A DNA stretch of 5,776 nucleotides from Candidatus Latescibacteria bacterium 4484_7 (GTDB lineage: Bacteria; Krumholzibacteriota; Krumholzibacteriia; Krumholzibacteriales; Krumholzibacteriaceae). Shown here piece after piece: positions 4,698 to 5,776 of the stretch. Position 1 is the stretch's first letter, and each line of letters opens with the position of its first letter. Both the position numbers and the translations under genes were made by a program. A model generated the notes under the pieces. The model was not told where the DNA came from and did no database searches. It saw nothing but the letters and a program-made list of their open reading frames with translations. The stretch lies in NCBI GenBank assembly GCA_002085285.1, contig NATK01000159.1:1-5776 (forward strand), written 5' to 3'.

Positions 4698-5776
4698 ATG
4701 GAAAAAAGAAATCTCATGAGCCGATTCGCCAAGATCAAGGGCGCCGTTTCTACGTTCAGGGTCGATGCCTTTCTTGTCATCCTCCTCGCGGGAGTTCTCG
4801 CCGTATCGTCCGTCAGCTCTTGCGGGGGCAAGGGAAAATCTTCCAGCAAGAAGAGACGAGCCGTCCCGGTCAAGGCTGCAAAGGTGGTCAGGCGAGACAT
4901 CTCGAGAGTACTCGAGCTCACAGGCAACATCGATCCGTGGCAGCAGGTGGAGGTGACACCGAACATAAGCGGCAAGGTGGCGAAGATCTACGTCGATGCA
5001 GGAGATACCGTGAAGCAGGGAGAAATCCTCGCCAAACTCGACACCGAGGCTACGGAGCTGCAGCTCGAGCAGGCCGAGGCGGGTCTCGCCATTGCAAAAT
5101 CCAATCTCAAAGACGCCGAGCTAAACTGGAAGAGGATGCAAAACCTCAAGGCGAAGGGCTCGGTCTCTGAGCAGCAGTACGAAAAAGTGCAGCTCGCATA
5201 CAATGCCGCCAGCGCCCAGTTGAAACAGGCGCAAGCGGCATTGGATCTGGCAAGGTACCAGCTCGATGTTTCCATTATGAAGGCACCGTTTGCGGGAGTG
5301 ATCGCGAGCAGAAATCTCAACGAAGGCGAGATGATAAACCCAATGATGATGATGCAGGGCTCGAAAGGTGTAGTCACGCTGATGGACATTTCGAAAATCA
5401 AGATAAAGGCAAGCGTTTCTGACAGGGATGAAAAATTTATCCGTGCGGGCCTACCCGTGTATATAAGGGTTGATGCCCATCCCGATTCACTCTTCAGGGG
5501 TCGGGTTTATACGGTGAGCCCCGCAGCCAACCTGATGACGAGAACATTCGAGATCGAGATCGAAGTCGCCAACCCCGAGCAGCTGCTCAAACCCGGTATG
5601 TTCGCCAGACTAGAAGTAATAGCAGAGAAGAAAGAAGGAGCGACTGTAATCCCCTTCGATGCATTGATAGAAAAAGGCGGTAATAGATACGTATACGTCG
5701 TCGACGGCTCGATAGTACACAAGAGAGCGGTCGCGACAGGCCTGCGCGAAAGGGATCTGATAGAAATCGTCAAGGG
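4698..5776 (+). CDS. HlyD/AcrA-family efflux adaptor (membrane fusion protein) lipoprotein, cut by right edge
   Basis: 359 residues from ATG at 4698 are present; the C terminus lies beyond the window. AAAGGA about 6 bases upstream supports the start, though ATG at residue 7 is also possible. A hydrophobic segment (about 24-39) ends in VSSC with C42 as lipidation site, followed by a Gly/Ser/Lys/Arg linker, fitting a periplasmic lipoprotein. Domains in order: the first lipoyl half (ISGKVAKIYVDAGDTVKQGE, 90-109), an alpha-hairpin (about 117-190) with LKAKGSVSEQQYE at its tip, the second lipoyl half (IMKAPFAGVIASRNLNEGE, 193-211), a beta-barrel (about 225-305) containing TVSPAANLMTRTF, and the start of the membrane-proximal domain with VIPFDALIEKGGNRYVYVV. 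It bridges the TolC-like channel to an inner-membrane pump. The architecture fits RND partners best; a MacB-type ABC pump is possible. A run of four Met (216-219) follows the second lipoyl half. Confidence 0.94.
   Translation, partial: MEKRNLMSRFAKIKGAVSTFRVDAFLVILLAGVLAVSSVSSCGGKGKSSSKKRRAVPVKAAKVVRRDISRVLELTGNIDPWQQVEVTPNISGKVAKIYVDAGDTVKQGEILAKLDTEATELQLEQAEAGLAIAKSNLKDAELNWKRMQNLKAKGSVSEQQYEKVQLAYNAASAQLKQAQAALDLARYQLDVSIMKAPFAGVIASRNLNEGEMINPMMMMQGSKGVVTLMDISKIKIKASVSDRDEKFIRAGLPVYIRVDAHPDSLFRGRVYTVSPAANLMTRTFEIEIEVANPEQLLKPGMFARLEVIAEKKEGATVIPFDALIEKGGNRYVYVVDGSIVHKRAVATGLRERDLIEIVK

Noticed and set aside
4658..5170. 170-residue plus-strand open frame
   Set aside because: It is basic, low-complexity shadow coding of the adaptor gene, whose own frame has a lipobox and clear HlyD domains.
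4988..5401. 137-residue minus-strand open frame
   Set aside because: It is antisense to the adaptor gene; the Ser/Cys/Ala-rich content mirrors the sense codons.

Overview
This window looks like chromosomal DNA of an anaerobic, diderm (Gram-negative type) bacterium. The anaerobe inference rests on a soluble NADH-dehydrogenase-like electron-transfer module of the kind that partners hydrogenases or formate dehydrogenases. The diderm inference rests on a TolC-type outer-membrane channel and a lipoprotein-type adaptor. Non-ATG starts (TTG, GTG) are frequent, and the right half favours AGG/AGA and ATA codons. I cannot name the phylum from the sequence.

Left block, minus strand, about 1-2032, read right to left. 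It holds a two-component receiver protein with Lrp/AsnC-type (RAM) ligand-binding domains instead of a DNA-binding domain, then a NuoE-like thioredoxin-fold [2Fe-2S] protein, then the N-terminal 252 residues of a NuoF/HndC/HydB-like flavoprotein that runs off the left edge. The receiver protein stops halfway through its second RAM domain, and the NuoE-like sequence begins halfway through its own family, in the -1 frame, at the same spot (about 1133-1160). This looks like a scar of a deletion or an assembly collapse that joined two incomplete genes, although a real reduced gene pair with a TTGA stop/start overlap is possible. This junction is the oddest thing in the window.

Middle, about 2033-2288. 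This 256-base divergent intergenic region carries a strong rightward sigma70-like promoter with a perfect 6-2-6 inverted repeat across its -10 and start region (probable TetR operator). A weaker leftward promoter candidate serves the receiver/nuoE/nuoF block.

Right block, plus strand, 2289-5776. An apparent operon encodes a TetR-family regulator (GTG start), a short exported protein of unknown function (TTG start, overlapping the TetR stop), a TolC-family outer-membrane efflux protein, and an HlyD/AcrA-family adaptor lipoprotein cut by the right edge. The expected next gene is an inner-membrane pump, probably RND type or an ABC permease of the MacB type, but it is not in the window. The working model is that the TetR protein represses its own promoter and the efflux operon until it binds a ligand.

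Base composition differs between the two blocks. The 60-base lines I counted were about 35-43% G+C on the left and mostly 50-57% on the right, with one right-hand line at 38%. No stretch longer than about 300 bases lacks a gene. I saw no tRNA, rRNA, CRISPR array, insertion sequence or convincing terminator.
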